A stretch of 64,000 nt of DNA, from NCBI RefSeq assembly GCF_009363755.1, contig NZ_CP045417.1, forward strand, positions 2,914,001 through 2,978,000, in the 5' to 3' direction. The notes under the pieces were generated by a model that saw nothing but the letters and a program-made list of their open reading frames with translations, ran no database searches and was not told where the DNA came from. Origin of the DNA: Halomonas sp. THAF5a (GTDB lineage: Bacteria; Pseudomonadota; Gammaproteobacteria; Pseudomonadales; Halomonadaceae). A program made the position numbers and the translations under genes. Below, in pieces: positions 50,710 to 59,048 of the stretch (position 1 is its first letter; each line of letters begins with the position of its first letter).

Positions 50710-50901
50710 TTACTTCTGCCGCCGACAGGTGCTGATGCCGAGCAGGCGATAGGCGGGACAGGTGCCGAGCAGGCCGGTAACCAGCGGCACCAGGCCGATG
50801 AAGCCCCAGGCGCCGACCTGGCCGGTGATGGCCAGGCCGATCAGCACGGCGCCGATGACGATGCGGGCGAGCTTGTCGATGCCGCCGACGTTGCGGGTCA
50901 T
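50710..50901 (-). CDS. DUF2892 inner-membrane protein (copy 1)
   Basis: A 63-residue protein of the DUF2892 family with two hydrophobic segments, starting MTRNVGGIDKLARI and with CPAYRLLGISTC near its end. Such proteins are often fused or adjacent to rhodaneses and sulfide oxidation genes. It overlaps the SulP gene end by four bases. AAGGAG precedes its ATG. Copy 2 is at 57520-57711. Confidence 0.88.
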   Translation of the reverse strand: MTRNVGGIDKLARIVIGAVLIGLAITGQVGAWGFIGLVPLVTGLLGTCPAYRLLGISTCRRQK

Positions 50902-52754
50902 GGTGTGTCTCCTTGCGGTGCGCGAACACGCCCGGCCAGGGGGACGTGTCCGGTGACGGGGTCGGGCCCCGGATCGGATGAGCGTGACGCCTCGGCGCCG
51001 GCGAGGCCGGCCCCGCCGCAGGCCGCCGAGGAGGTCTCGGCGGCGCGCTCGTCGTGGAGCGCCCGCCAGGCATCGAAGGTACTCAGGTAGACGCGACCGG
51101 TCAGCGCCCGACAGAAGTCGGTGTGCACCAGGCGATCCATCACCGGCCCCTTGACCTCGGCCAGGTGCAGGGCGATGGCGGCGTCCCTAAGGCGGGCGTT
51201 GATCGCCTCGAGGCTCTCCAGCGCCGAGGCGTCGATGACGTTGACCGCCTGGCAGGCCAGCACCACGTGGCGCAGCCCGGGCTGGCGGACGGCCAGCGCC
51301 ATCACGGTGTCCTCGAGGTAGCGGGCGTTGGCGAAGTAGAGGCTCTCGTCGATGCGCAGGATCGCCAGGCGCTCGTCGGTCTCGACCGCGTGGCGCTGGA
51401 CATTGCGAAAGTGCTCGCTGCCCGGCACGCGCCCCACCACGGCGCTGTGGGGGCGGCTGGTGCGATAGAGATGCAGGCCCAGCGACAGCCCGACGCCGGC
51501 CAGGATGCCGCTCTCCACGCCGTGGAGCAGGGTCAGTGCCAGGGTCGCCAGCATCGCCGCGCCGTCGGCCCGGGAGTAGTCCCAGGTGCGCTTGATCGCC
51601 GGCAGGTCGATCAGGGTGCCCACGGCGACGATGATGGTGGCGGCGAGCGTCGCCTTGGGCAGGAAGGCCAGCGGCGCGGTCAGGGTGAGGGTCGCCACGG
51701 CGATCCCCAGGGCCGTGAAGGCGCCGGCGAGCGGCGTGGCGGCGCCGGCCTCGAAGTTGACCACCGAGCGCGAGAAGCCGCCGGAGACCGGCGAGCCGCC
51801 GCTGCCACCGGCGCCGAGGTTGGCCAGCCCCAGGGCGATCAGCTCCCGGTTGGGGTCGATGCGCTGGCGACGCTTGGCGGCCAGGGTCTGGGCGACCGAG
51901 ACCGACTCCACGAAGCCCACCAGGCTGATCAGTACCGCCGCCGGCAAGAGGCTCGACCACAGCGCGGGATCGAGGCTCGGCAGCGCCAGCGTCGGCAGGC
52001 CGCTCGGCACCTCGCCGACCAGGGCCACGCCCCGCTCGCCGAGCCCCAGTCCCCAGGCCAGCAGAGTGGTGACGATCACCGCCGAGACCGGCGCGGCCTT
52101 GGCCACCAGATCCGCCGCGGTCGTCGACAGCCCCAGGCGGGTGAGCCCGCCCTTGAGATAGCGCCGGCAGATCAGCAGGAAGGCCCAGACGCCCAGGCCG
52201 ATCGCCAGGGTCATGGCGTGGGTGTCGCCCAGCGCGGCGATCAGCGCCGAGCCAAGCGCCACGAGGTTATGGCCGGACGCTTCCACGCCCAGGATGTGAC
52301 GCAGCTGGCTGGCGGCGATCAGGATGCCCGAGGCGGTGACGAAGCCCGAGATCACCGGGTGGCTCAGGAAGTTGGCCAGAAACCCCAGGCGCAAGAGGCC
52401 CATGGCCACCAGCACCAGCCCGGAGAGCGCGGCCAGCACCAGGGCGGCGGCGACGTACTCGGCGCTGCCCGGCGCCGCGATCCCGGCGAGCGCCGAGGCG
52501 GTCATCAGCGAGGCCACCGCCACCGGTCCCACCGCCAGGGTGGCGCTGGTGCCGAAGAGCGCATAGAGGACCAGCGGCAGCATGCTGGCGTAGAGCCCCA
52601 CCTCCGGGGGAAGCCCCGCCAGCAGGGCGTAGGCCAGCGCCTGGGGCACCAGCATCAGCGTCACGATCACCGCCGCCAGCAGGTCGCTCGCGAGCGCATC
52701 GCGCCGATAGCCGTGCAGCCAGCCGATCAGGGGAATCCAGCGGGAAAGGTTCAT
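50898..52754 (-). CDS. SulP-family anion transporter
   Basis: A 618-residue transporter with about eleven to fourteen transmembrane helices (residues 1-440) and a cytoplasmic STAS domain (about 460-590). The conserved VPQALAYALLAGLPPEVGLYASMLPLVLYA starts the core domain. SulP proteins carry sulfate, bicarbonate or other anions. Its place between sulfide:quinone oxidoreductase and DUF2892 genes suggests moving sulfate or sulfite, but direction is unknown. Confidence 0.9.
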   Translation of the reverse strand: MNLSRWIPLIGWLHGYRRDALASDLLAAVIVTLMLVPQALAYALLAGLPPEVGLYASMLPLVLYALFGTSATLAVGPVAVASLMTASALAGIAAPGSAEYVAAALVLAALSGLVLVAMGLLRLGFLANFLSHPVISGFVTASGILIAASQLRHILGVEASGHNLVALGSALIAALGDTHAMTLAIGLGVWAFLLICRRYLKGGLTRLGLSTTAADLVAKAAPVSAVIVTTLLAWGLGLGERGVALVGEVPSGLPTLALPSLDPALWSSLLPAAVLISLVGFVESVSVAQTLAAKRRQRIDPNRELIALGLANLGAGGSGGSPVSGGFSRSVVNFEAGAATPLAGAFTALGIAVATLTLTAPLAFLPKATLAATIIVAVGTLIDLPAIKRTWDYSRADGAAMLATLALTLLHGVESGILAGVGLSLGLHLYRTSRPHSAVVGRVPGSEHFRNVQRHAVETDERLAILRIDESLYFANARYLEDTVMALAVRQPGLRHVVLACQAVNVIDASALESLEAINARLRDAAIALHLAEVKGPVMDRLVHTDFCRALTGRVYLSTFDAWRALHDERAAETSSAACGGAGLAGAEASRSSDPGPDPVTGHVPLAGRVRAPQGDTP

Positions 52755-52784
52755 GGGCGTCTCATCATCAATGGTGTACCTGGC

Positions 52785-54038
52785 TCAGTCGCGGCGAGCG
52801 GGACGCGCCAGCCACTCGTGCCCCTTGAGCATGCCGTTCCAGTAGAGCCAGGGCAGCTGCTTGGCCTTGAGCCACCAGGCCCGGCGGGTCGCCCGGGTGC
52901 CCTCGTTGACCCAGCGGGGAAAGCTCGGCTGCAGCGCGCCGCCGTAGCCGAACTCGGCGAGCACGATGCGCCCGCGCTCCACGGTCAGCGGGCAGGAGCC
53001 GTAGCCCAGATAGGCGGCCGGCAGCGGCGCCCCGTCCAGGGAGGCCAGCAGGTTCTCCGCCACCACGGGCGCCTGTTTGCGCACCGCCGCCGCGGTCTTG
53101 GCATTGGACGTGCCGCTGGCATCGCCCAGCCCGAACACCGCCGGGTAGCGAGCGTGCTGGAGGGTCTCGGGATCCAGGTCCAGCCAGCCGGCCTCGTTGG
53201 CGAGCGGCGACGTCGCGATGAAGGCCGGCGCCTTCTGCGGGGGCACCACGTGCAGCATGTCGAAGGGCCGCTCCTCCTCCCGCTCGCCGTCCTCGCCGCT
53301 CACCGCGAAACGCGCCGTGCGCGAGGGACCATCGACGGCCACCAGGCGATGCCCGAAGGCCGTCTCGATGCCGTAGCGCTCGATATAGCGCTCCAGGGCC
53401 GGCACGTAGTCCGGCACCCCGAACAGCACCTGCCCGGCATTGCAGAAGCTCACGTCGATGTCACCCAGGCGACCCTGGCGACGCCAGTGGTCACAGGAGA
53501 GGTACATGGCCTTCTGCGGGGCCCCGGCACACTTGATCGGCATCGGCGGCTGGGTGAACAGCGCCCTGCCCCGCTCCAGCGACTGCACCAGCGACCAGGT
53601 GTAGGGCGCGAGGTCGAAACGGTAGTTGGAGGTCACGCCGTGCTGGCCCAGCGCCTGCTCCAGTCCCTCGATGGCGCCCCAGTCGATCACCAGCCCCGGT
53701 GCCACCACGAGCCGGGTGTAGCCGAGGCGGCGGCCGTCGCCCAGCACCACCTCGCCGGCGGCGGGGTCGATGCGATCGGCGTCGACCGCGTACCAGCTGG
53801 CCCTGTCGGGAATCACGTCGGCCATGGGGCGTCGGGTGATGGCGGCCGGGAAGACGCCGCCACCGACCAGGGTCCAGCCGGGCTGATAGCTGTGCGTCTC
53901 GGCCGGATCGACGATGGCGATGTCCAGGTCGCCGCGGCGCTTCAGGAGGCTCGCCGTCACGGCGATGCCCGCGGCCCCGGCGCCGATGACGACGACATCG
54001 TGGTGACGGGCAGACTGTTCGGGGGTCGAAGGGTGCAT
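52785..54038 (-). CDS. sqr: Sulfide:quinone oxidoreductase
   Basis: A 417-residue FAD-dependent enzyme: VVVIGAGAAGIAVTASLL binds FAD, FGLGDASG is the second FAD motif. Cys170 in IKCAGAPQK and Cys349 in LGYGSCPL are positioned like the redox pair of type II SQR, which oxidises sulfide to persulfide and reduces quinone. A C-terminal hydrophobic/amphipathic part could bind the membrane. It is 55 bases from the DUF442 gene and 30 from SulP, so a common transcript is likely. Confidence 0.88.
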   Translation of the reverse strand: MHPSTPEQSARHHDVVVIGAGAAGIAVTASLLKRRGDLDIAIVDPAETHSYQPGWTLVGGGVFPAAITRRPMADVIPDRASWYAVDADRIDPAAGEVVLGDGRRLGYTRLVVAPGLVIDWGAIEGLEQALGQHGVTSNYRFDLAPYTWSLVQSLERGRALFTQPPMPIKCAGAPQKAMYLSCDHWRRQGRLGDIDVSFCNAGQVLFGVPDYVPALERYIERYGIETAFGHRLVAVDGPSRTARFAVSGEDGEREEERPFDMLHVVPPQKAPAFIATSPLANEAGWLDLDPETLQHARYPAVFGLGDASGTSNAKTAAAVRKQAPVVAENLLASLDGAPLPAAYLGYGSCPLTVERGRIVLAEFGYGGALQPSFPRWVNEGTRATRRAWWLKAKQLPWLYWNGMLKGHEWLARPARRD

Positions 54039-54093
54039 GGCGTGGCTCCGGGAGCGTGGTCGTTATCGTTGTCGTTGACGTAAGAGGGGCCTG

Positions 54094-54513
54094 TCAGGCC
54101 TTGAGCAGCTCGCGGATCGGCTGCGGGTCGTGACCGGCGGCATGTGCCGCGTCCAGCAGCGCCGGGATGTCACAGCCGGCTTCACGGCTGCGGGCCTGGG
54201 CCCAGAGATGCACGGCGCGCTTGCCGGTCCGGCAGAAGGCCAGGATCGGGGTGGGCAGCGTGTCCAGGGCCTGGCCGAAGGCCGCGATGTCGGCGTCGCC
54301 GTAGTCGCCCGGCGTCACGGGGATGCAGCGCCACTCAAGGCCGAGACGGGAGGCCCGCTCGCGCAGGGGGCTGTCGTCGGGATGGTCCTCCGCCTCGCCG
54401 GGACGGCGATTGCAGATCACCGAACGGAAGCCGCGACGGGCGATCTCGTCGAGATCGTCGGGGGTCACGGCGTCGGCGATGGCGAAGCCGCTTTCGAGCT
54501 GTCGAATCTGCAT
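54094..54513 (-). CDS. DUF442/TIGR01244-family sulfur transferase-like protein
   Basis: A 139-residue protein with a phosphatase-like loop: FCRTGKRAVHLWAQAR, of the kind found in the N-terminal domain of Blh (beta-lactamase-like hydrolase) fusions. Here it is a separate gene beside the metallo-hydrolase gene. It may act on persulfide. The ATG at 54513 has AGGAG five bases upstream; the GTG at 54519 is not needed. Confidence 0.85.
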   Translation of the reverse strand: MQIRQLESGFAIADAVTPDDLDEIARRGFRSVICNRRPGEAEDHPDDSPLRERASRLGLEWRCIPVTPGDYGDADIAAFGQALDTLPTPILAFCRTGKRAVHLWAQARSREAGCDIPALLDAAHAAGHDPQPIRELLKA

Positions 54514-54570
54514 GAACACTCCTGAAAAGGATGATGGTGCATGGGACCTCGGGCGCGGGACGCCCTGGCC

Positions 54571-55440
54571 TCAGAACTTGTCGATCGGCACCTTGAGGTA
54601 GACCTGACCGTTCTCCTCGGCCGGCGGCATCTGACCGGCGCGCATGTTGACCTGCACGGAGGGCAGGATCAGGCGCGGCATGCCGAGGGTGGCGTCGCGC
54701 TCGGTGCGCATCCGGACGAACTCGTCCTCGCTGACCCCTTCGTGGACATGCACGTTGTGGGCACGCTGTTCCGCCACGCTGGTCTCGTGCTGGTACTCCT
54801 CGCGATTCGGCGCCTTGTAGTCGTGGCACAGGAACAGCCGGGTCTCGGCCGGCAGGGCCAGCACCTTCTGGATGGAGCGGTAGAGGGCGCGGGCATCCCC
54901 GCCCGGGAAGTCACAGCGGGCAGTGCCGTAGTCCGGCATGAAGAGGGTGTCGCCGACGAAGGCGGCATCGCCGATCACGTAGGTCAGGCAGGCCGGGGTA
55001 TGGCCCGGGGTATGCATCACCCGCCCTTCCAGGTGGCCGATGGCGAAGGTGTCGCCCTCCTCGAAGAGGCGATCGAACTGGCTGCCGTCGCGGGCGAACT
55101 CGGTGCCGGCATTGAAGGCCTTGCCGAAGACCTCCTGGACCACGGTGATATTGGCGCCGATGCCGGTCTTGCCCCCCAGCGCCCCGTGCAGGTAGGGGGC
55201 GGCGGAGAGATGATCGGCATGGACGTGGGTCTCAAGGATCCACTCGACCTCGAGCCCGTGGTCTCTCACGAAGTCGATGATCTCGTCGGCGGAGCGCACG
55301 TCGGTGCGACCGGCGGCGTAGTCGAAGTCGAGGACCGAATCGAGGATCGCGCAGGCCTGGCTGTCAGGATCCTGCACCACGTAGCTGAAGGTGTTGGTCG
55401 GTTCGTCGAAGAAGTGAGTGACCACTGGCTGCGGGGACAT
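54571..55440 (-). CDS. ETHE1/Blh-like persulfide dioxygenase (copy 1)
   Basis: A 289-residue metallo-beta-lactamase-fold protein with HVHADH (72-77), HTPGHTPACLTYVIGD, GDTLFMPDYGTARCDFPGG and CHDYKAP as metal-binding motifs. This fits the persulfide dioxygenase group that oxidises glutathione persulfide to sulfite. It begins the operon to sqr and SulP. The ATG at 55440 has CGGAGG upstream. Confidence 0.87.
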   Translation of the reverse strand: MSPQPVVTHFFDEPTNTFSYVVQDPDSQACAILDSVLDFDYAAGRTDVRSADEIIDFVRDHGLEVEWILETHVHADHLSAAPYLHGALGGKTGIGANITVVQEVFGKAFNAGTEFARDGSQFDRLFEEGDTFAIGHLEGRVMHTPGHTPACLTYVIGDAAFVGDTLFMPDYGTARCDFPGGDARALYRSIQKVLALPAETRLFLCHDYKAPNREEYQHETSVAEQRAHNVHVHEGVSEDEFVRMRTERDATLGMPRLILPSVQVNMRAGQMPPAEENGQVYLKVPIDKF

Positions 55441-55483
55441 GGGAAGAACCTCCGTCGAATGTCGCTGTACGGTCGCAGGATTC

Positions 55484-55505
55484 AGAATACCTCATTATAC
55501 ATTCT
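55484..55505 (-). promoter_or_regulatory. TATAAT promoter element inside an inverted repeat
   Basis: TATAAT (minus strand, plus positions 55494-55499) lies between AGAAT (55484-55488) and ATTCT (55501-55505). The inverted arms flank the -10 box, as expected for a repressor operator at the promoter of the persulfide dioxygenase operon. The -35 is weak. Such sites are used by sulfide-sensing ArsR-type repressors, but no such gene is in this window. Confidence 0.5.
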
Positions 55506-55613
55506 AAGGTTAGATCTTTTAGAGATATAGGGGCCGACCTACATACCCCCTGGGCGTCGACGGCCCACCGACCGTGCGATGGGCCTCGCCCCCCTTCTCG
55601 CCTCATGCCGGCG

Positions 55614-56525
55614 TCACTCCCAGGCGGCTCCCTCCAGGGCGTCCAGCGGAATCTTCAGATAGCGCTTGCCGTTCGCCTCGGGCGCCGGCAGACGACCACC
55701 CCGGGTATTCACCTGCAGGGCGTGCAGGATCAGCTTGGGCATCGGCAGTTCGCTGTCTCGCCGGTCGCGCATGGCGGCGTAGTCGTCTTCGGTGACGCGG
55801 CCGGCCAGGTGCTTGTTGCGTTCGCACTGCTCGCGCACCGTGCTCTCCCACTCTGGCTCGCGGCCATTCGGCATGTAGTCATGACCGGTGAACAGACGCG
55901 TCTCGTCGGGCAGGGCCAGGATCGCCTGGATGGAGCGCCACAGCTGATGGGCATCGCCGCCGGGGAAGTCGGCCCGGGCGGTGCCGAAGTCCGGCTGGAA
56001 GAGCGTGTCATGAACGAAGGCGGCATCGCCGATCACGTAGGTGATCGAGGCCAGGGTGTGCCCCGGCGAGAACATCACCCGGGCCTCGAGCTCACCGATG
56101 CGGAAGGTGTCACCCTCGGCGAACAGGCGATCCCACTGGGAGCCGTCCGCGGGAAAGTCCGGCCAGTGGTAGATCTCCTTCCAGAGCGCCTGGACCTCGA
56201 CCACCTTCTCGCCGATGGCGGTGGGCGCGCCGGTCTTCTCCTTCAGGTACTGCGCGGCCGAGAAGTGGTCGGCATGGGGGTGGGTGTCCAGCACCCACAC
56301 CACCTCGAGCCCGTGCTCCTGCACATAGGCGAGCAGCTCGTCGGCGTGGTGAGTGGCGGTGGCACCCGACTTCTCGTCGAAGTCATGAACCGGGTCGATG
56401 ATCGCGCACTTTCGCGTGGCCGGGTCGCTGACCACGTACTGCACCGAGAAGGTGCGCGGATCGAAGAAACCGGCGACATCCGGCTGGCCGGCACCGCTGG
56501 CGGGAGAGAGTTCAAAGGTCTTCAT
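55614..56525 (-). CDS. ETHE1/Blh-like metallo-hydrolase, second copy
   Basis: A 303-residue paralogue of the gene at 54571. It has HPHADH (82-87), MFSPGHTLASITYVIGD, HDTLFQPDFGTARADFPGG and GHDYMPN. The overall match to copy 1 is good but not close. It is 73 bases downstream of the peroxiredoxin gene, on the same strand. The ATG at 56525 has AGGAGG eight bases upstream. It may act on another persulfide or polysulfide. Confidence 0.86.
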   Translation of the reverse strand: MKTFELSPASGAGQPDVAGFFDPRTFSVQYVVSDPATRKCAIIDPVHDFDEKSGATATHHADELLAYVQEHGLEVVWVLDTHPHADHFSAAQYLKEKTGAPTAIGEKVVEVQALWKEIYHWPDFPADGSQWDRLFAEGDTFRIGELEARVMFSPGHTLASITYVIGDAAFVHDTLFQPDFGTARADFPGGDAHQLWRSIQAILALPDETRLFTGHDYMPNGREPEWESTVREQCERNKHLAGRVTEDDYAAMRDRRDSELPMPKLILHALQVNTRGGRLPAPEANGKRYLKIPLDALEGAAWE

Positions 56526-56598
56526 GTGGCCTCCTGACGTCAAGCAACGTGATCGTGGCCAGGGGCCCCGGCGGCTGCCGGGGCCTGGAGTGTCGGAC

Positions 56599-57246
56599 TT
56601 ACAGGTCCTTCTTGCAGAAGTACCAGTCGACGTAGTCATAGCCCTGGTCCTTGCGCGCCTCGGCTTCGGCATCGGTGGCGGGCGGCGGCACGATGACCTG
56701 GTCACCCGGCTGCCAGTTCTCGGGCGTGGCGACGCCGTTGGCATCGCTGGTCTGCAGGGCCTTGACCAGGCGAAGGATCTCGTCGACGGAGCGGCCGTTG
56801 GACATCGGGTAGTAGACCATGGCGCGCAGGATGCCTTCCGGGTCGATCACGAAGGTGGCGCGAACGGCGGCGGTGTCGCTGGCACCCGGCTGGATCATGC
56901 CGTAGGCATTGGCCACCTGCATGCTCAGGTCGGCGATGATCGGGAAGGGAATCTCGATGCCGAAATTCTCCTTGATGCTGCGCGTCCAGGCGATGTGGGC
57001 ATGCACGCTATCGATGGACAGACCCAGCAGCTCGGTATCGAGCGCCTTGAACTGGTCGGCACGGGTGGCGAAGGCGGAAAACTCGGTGGTGCAGACCGGC
57101 GTGAAGTCGGCCGGATGAGCGAAGAGCACCAGCCACTTGCCCTTGTAGTCGCCCAGCGACTTCTCGCCGTGGGTGGTCTTGGCGGTGAAATCCGGTGCCG
57201 GACGGTTCAGCTGGGGCATGGCAGGTTGTTGCACTTGCGTTTCCAT
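56599..57246 (-). CDS. Peroxiredoxin (Prx6/1-Cys type)
   Basis: A 215-residue Prx with the peroxidatic Cys52 in HPADFTPVCTTEFSAF. It is of the longer, Prx6-like class (about 215 residues, with VIDPEGILRAMVYYP and a long C-terminus) and ends with WYFCKKDL. It reduces peroxides and may handle persulfide side reactions. The ATG at 57246 has GAGGAG seven bases upstream; the earlier ATG at 57252 is too close. Confidence 0.9.
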   Translation of the reverse strand: METQVQQPAMPQLNRPAPDFTAKTTHGEKSLGDYKGKWLVLFAHPADFTPVCTTEFSAFATRADQFKALDTELLGLSIDSVHAHIAWTRSIKENFGIEIPFPIIADLSMQVANAYGMIQPGASDTAAVRATFVIDPEGILRAMVYYPMSNGRSVDEILRLVKALQTSDANGVATPENWQPGDQVIVPPPATDAEAEARKDQGYDYVDWYFCKKDL

Positions 57247-57270
57247 GATCATTCTCCTCTGAGGGGTGGA

Positions 57271-57305
57271 GGTGAGAGAACCTCACCGCGACAACAGTTA
57301 TAACT
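57271..57305 (-). promoter_or_regulatory. Palindromic operator-like site and leader hairpin of peroxiredoxin gene
   Basis: The perfect palindrome AGTTATAACT (57296-57305) contains TATAAC, a possible minus-strand -10 element. Downstream, GGTGAG (57271-57276) and CTCACC (57282-57287) can form a leader hairpin just ahead of the ribosome-binding site. Confidence 0.4.
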
Positions 57306-57451
57306 TTATTCACTTTTCACATATACGGCCAATTGAGCCATTCGATAGGCCCGATAGCGCCGGCTGTGCCAGGGACTCGTCCGCCCTGACGCTCGACGCC
57401 CCATCCCGGGGCCTCCATGTCGACCTGTCGCCGCGCTGTGCTGCGATACGC

Positions 57452-57487
57452 AAAAAGCGCCCGGTCCATCAGATGAGCCGGGCGCTT
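57452..57487 (-). terminator. Rho-independent terminator of the rhodanese-DsrE-DUF2892 genes
   Basis: AAGCGCCCGG (57455-57464) pairs with CCGGGCGCTT (57478-57487), followed on the minus strand by a U-run (57452-57456). Confidence 0.85.
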
Positions 57488-57519
57488 GGGATAACACCGA
57501 GGGTTCGATGCGTTGCGGA

Positions 57520-57711
57520 CTACTTCTTCGGCTTGCAGGTATTGATGCCGAACAGGCTGTAGGCCGGGCAGAAGTTGAACAGGCCGGTGGCCAGCGGTAC
57601 CACGCCGATCCAGCCCCAGGCACCGATGGTGCCGGTCAGGGCCAGCAGGATCAGCAGGGCGCCGACCACGATCCGGGCTATCTTGTCGATGCCACCCACG
57701 TTGCTCTTCAT
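57520..57711 (-). CDS. DUF2892 inner-membrane protein (copy 2)
   Basis: A 63-residue protein closely related to that at 50710: same length, the shared NVGGIDK start and the C-terminal CPAY..FGINTC pattern. Two membrane segments. GGAGTCTGTC precedes the ATG. It follows the DsrE-like gene by 29 bases and ends with the terminator at 57452-57487. Confidence 0.88.
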   Translation of the reverse strand: MKSNVGGIDKIARIVVGALLILLALTGTIGAWGWIGVVPLATGLFNFCPAYSLFGINTCKPKK

Positions 57712-57740
57712 GACAGACTCCTTCGGTTCGCTTCGGACGC

Positions 57741-58214
57741 TCAGAAGCTGTACACGGGGATGGCCGGATCACGCATCATCTCGGCCATCGGCCCCGGGGC
57801 CGCCACGCCGACGCCCTCGCGAAGCTCCGCTTCGCCGTGATCGCTGTTGGGCAGATAGATGGCGCAGACATCCACGCTCGCGCCCTTGTCCATCAGCATG
57901 CCCAGGATGCCCTCCGGCGTGACCTGGCCCGCCGGGTTGGCAGGGGGCGTCTTGATCGCCTCGGCACTGGCGTAGCCCTGGACGGCCAGGTCCCCGGCCG
58001 CGTCGCAGAGCAGGATGTGCAGGTCGGTGCCCTGCTGCTGCATGGCATTGGCGAGGATCATCGCCATGCCCTGGGTCTGCAGCGAGTCGCTGGTGAGAAT
58101 CACCAGGGCCCGGTCCTGCGGCGTCTCGCCGCCGTGGCTGTCGGCCGCAGCCATGCCGGCGAACCCGATCGTGGCCGCCGCGGCGGCCAGGGTCAGTCGC
58201 TTCTTGATCGTCAT
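57741..58214 (-). CDS. Periplasmic DsrE-like sulfur protein
   Basis: A 157-residue protein with a signal peptide of about 24 residues (ending MAAA) and a DsrE/TusD-like alpha/beta fold: ALVILTSDSLQTQGMAMILANAM and LHILLCDAAGDLAV. The conserved Cys positions in LLCDA and DVCAIYL could carry sulfur. DsrE proteins pass sulfane sulfur between partners; a secreted one would act beside the periplasmic rhodanese. The start is the ATG at 58214 with GAGGTGAG upstream. Confidence 0.8.
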   Translation of the reverse strand: MTIKKRLTLAAAAATIGFAGMAAADSHGGETPQDRALVILTSDSLQTQGMAMILANAMQQQGTDLHILLCDAAGDLAVQGYASAEAIKTPPANPAGQVTPEGILGMLMDKGASVDVCAIYLPNSDHGEAELREGVGVAAPGPMAEMMRDPAIPVYSF

Positions 58215-58283
58215 CTGCTCACCTCACTGGATCATTCATGATGGCCGGTCCTCCCTCATCGACGGAGGACCTACCGAGGACAT

Positions 58284-58868
58284 TCACTCGGCCGGACGCC
58301 AGGCGACGTCGGGATCGATTTCATAGCTCCAGGGCAGCCCGGAGTTGCGCCAGCCGTTCACCGCGCGGACGCCCTCGGACACCCCCTCCTTGAGCTTGCT
58401 GCCCTCGAAGCCATCCGTGACCGAATAGACCTGGCGGAAGCCCATCTCGGCAATCACGTCGGCGCCGGGGGCGCTGCGGGTGGAGCCGGAGCGGCACATG
58501 ACGATGATCGGATCGTCCTCGGCCACGCCCAGGGCCTCCAGTTCGGCGCGAACCTGGGCCTCGAAGTCGGCATTCTTGACCATCGGCCAGGTCTTGGCCT
58601 CTGCGTTGAAGTGGTCGCGATCGGCCAGCACCCAGGGCACGTGGATGTCGGTGGGCTCGGCGAAGCCGGTGAACTTGATCTCCACGGGATCGCGCACGTC
58701 GATCAGGATGGCTCGCTCGTTGTCCTGCATCAGCGCATAGGCCTCGCTGGCGGTGACGTAGAGGCCCAGCTGCGTTTCCCGGTAGGCCGCGGCCTCCTCG
58801 GCCAGGGACGGACCGGCGACCAGTACTGCGGCGAGCAGGCAGCCCGCGACACCATGCCGTATTTTCAT
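58284..58868 (-). CDS. Periplasmic rhodanese-like sulfurtransferase
   Basis: A 194-residue single-domain rhodanese with a signal peptide (ending SLA), an ILIDVRDPVEIKF entry and the active-site loop CRSGSTRS. It can take sulfane sulfur from thiosulfate or a persulfide. It heads a likely operon with the DsrE-like and DUF2892 genes (gaps 69 and 29 bases). The ATG at 58868 has AGAGG upstream. Confidence 0.88.
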   Translation of the reverse strand: MKIRHGVAGCLLAAVLVAGPSLAEEAAAYRETQLGLYVTASEAYALMQDNERAILIDVRDPVEIKFTGFAEPTDIHVPWVLADRDHFNAEAKTWPMVKNADFEAQVRAELEALGVAEDDPIIVMCRSGSTRSAPGADVIAEMGFRQVYSVTDGFEGSKLKEGVSEGVRAVNGWRNSGLPWSYEIDPDVAWRPAE

Positions 58869-59048
58869 AACAAAAACCTCTAAGCAAATAACCTAACTCG
58901 CGGACCAATCTAGACCATGATCGCCGCCGCCGCATGAGGCATGACGCCGCACCTGGCGCGTACTCCGATCGTTGCCCACCCCGCTTGCGCCACTCGGCGC
59001 GCCGGCCGGGTGGCGAGAGGTCCTGCGATGTCGAGGCGGGAGCGAGCC

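Noticed and set aside
51054..54083. A 1009-codon plus-strand open frame over SulP and SQR
   Set aside because: It is antisense to two well-supported genes and reads as low-complexity Gly/Arg/Gln/His sequence, which is common in GC-rich DNA. No start site or domain is visible.
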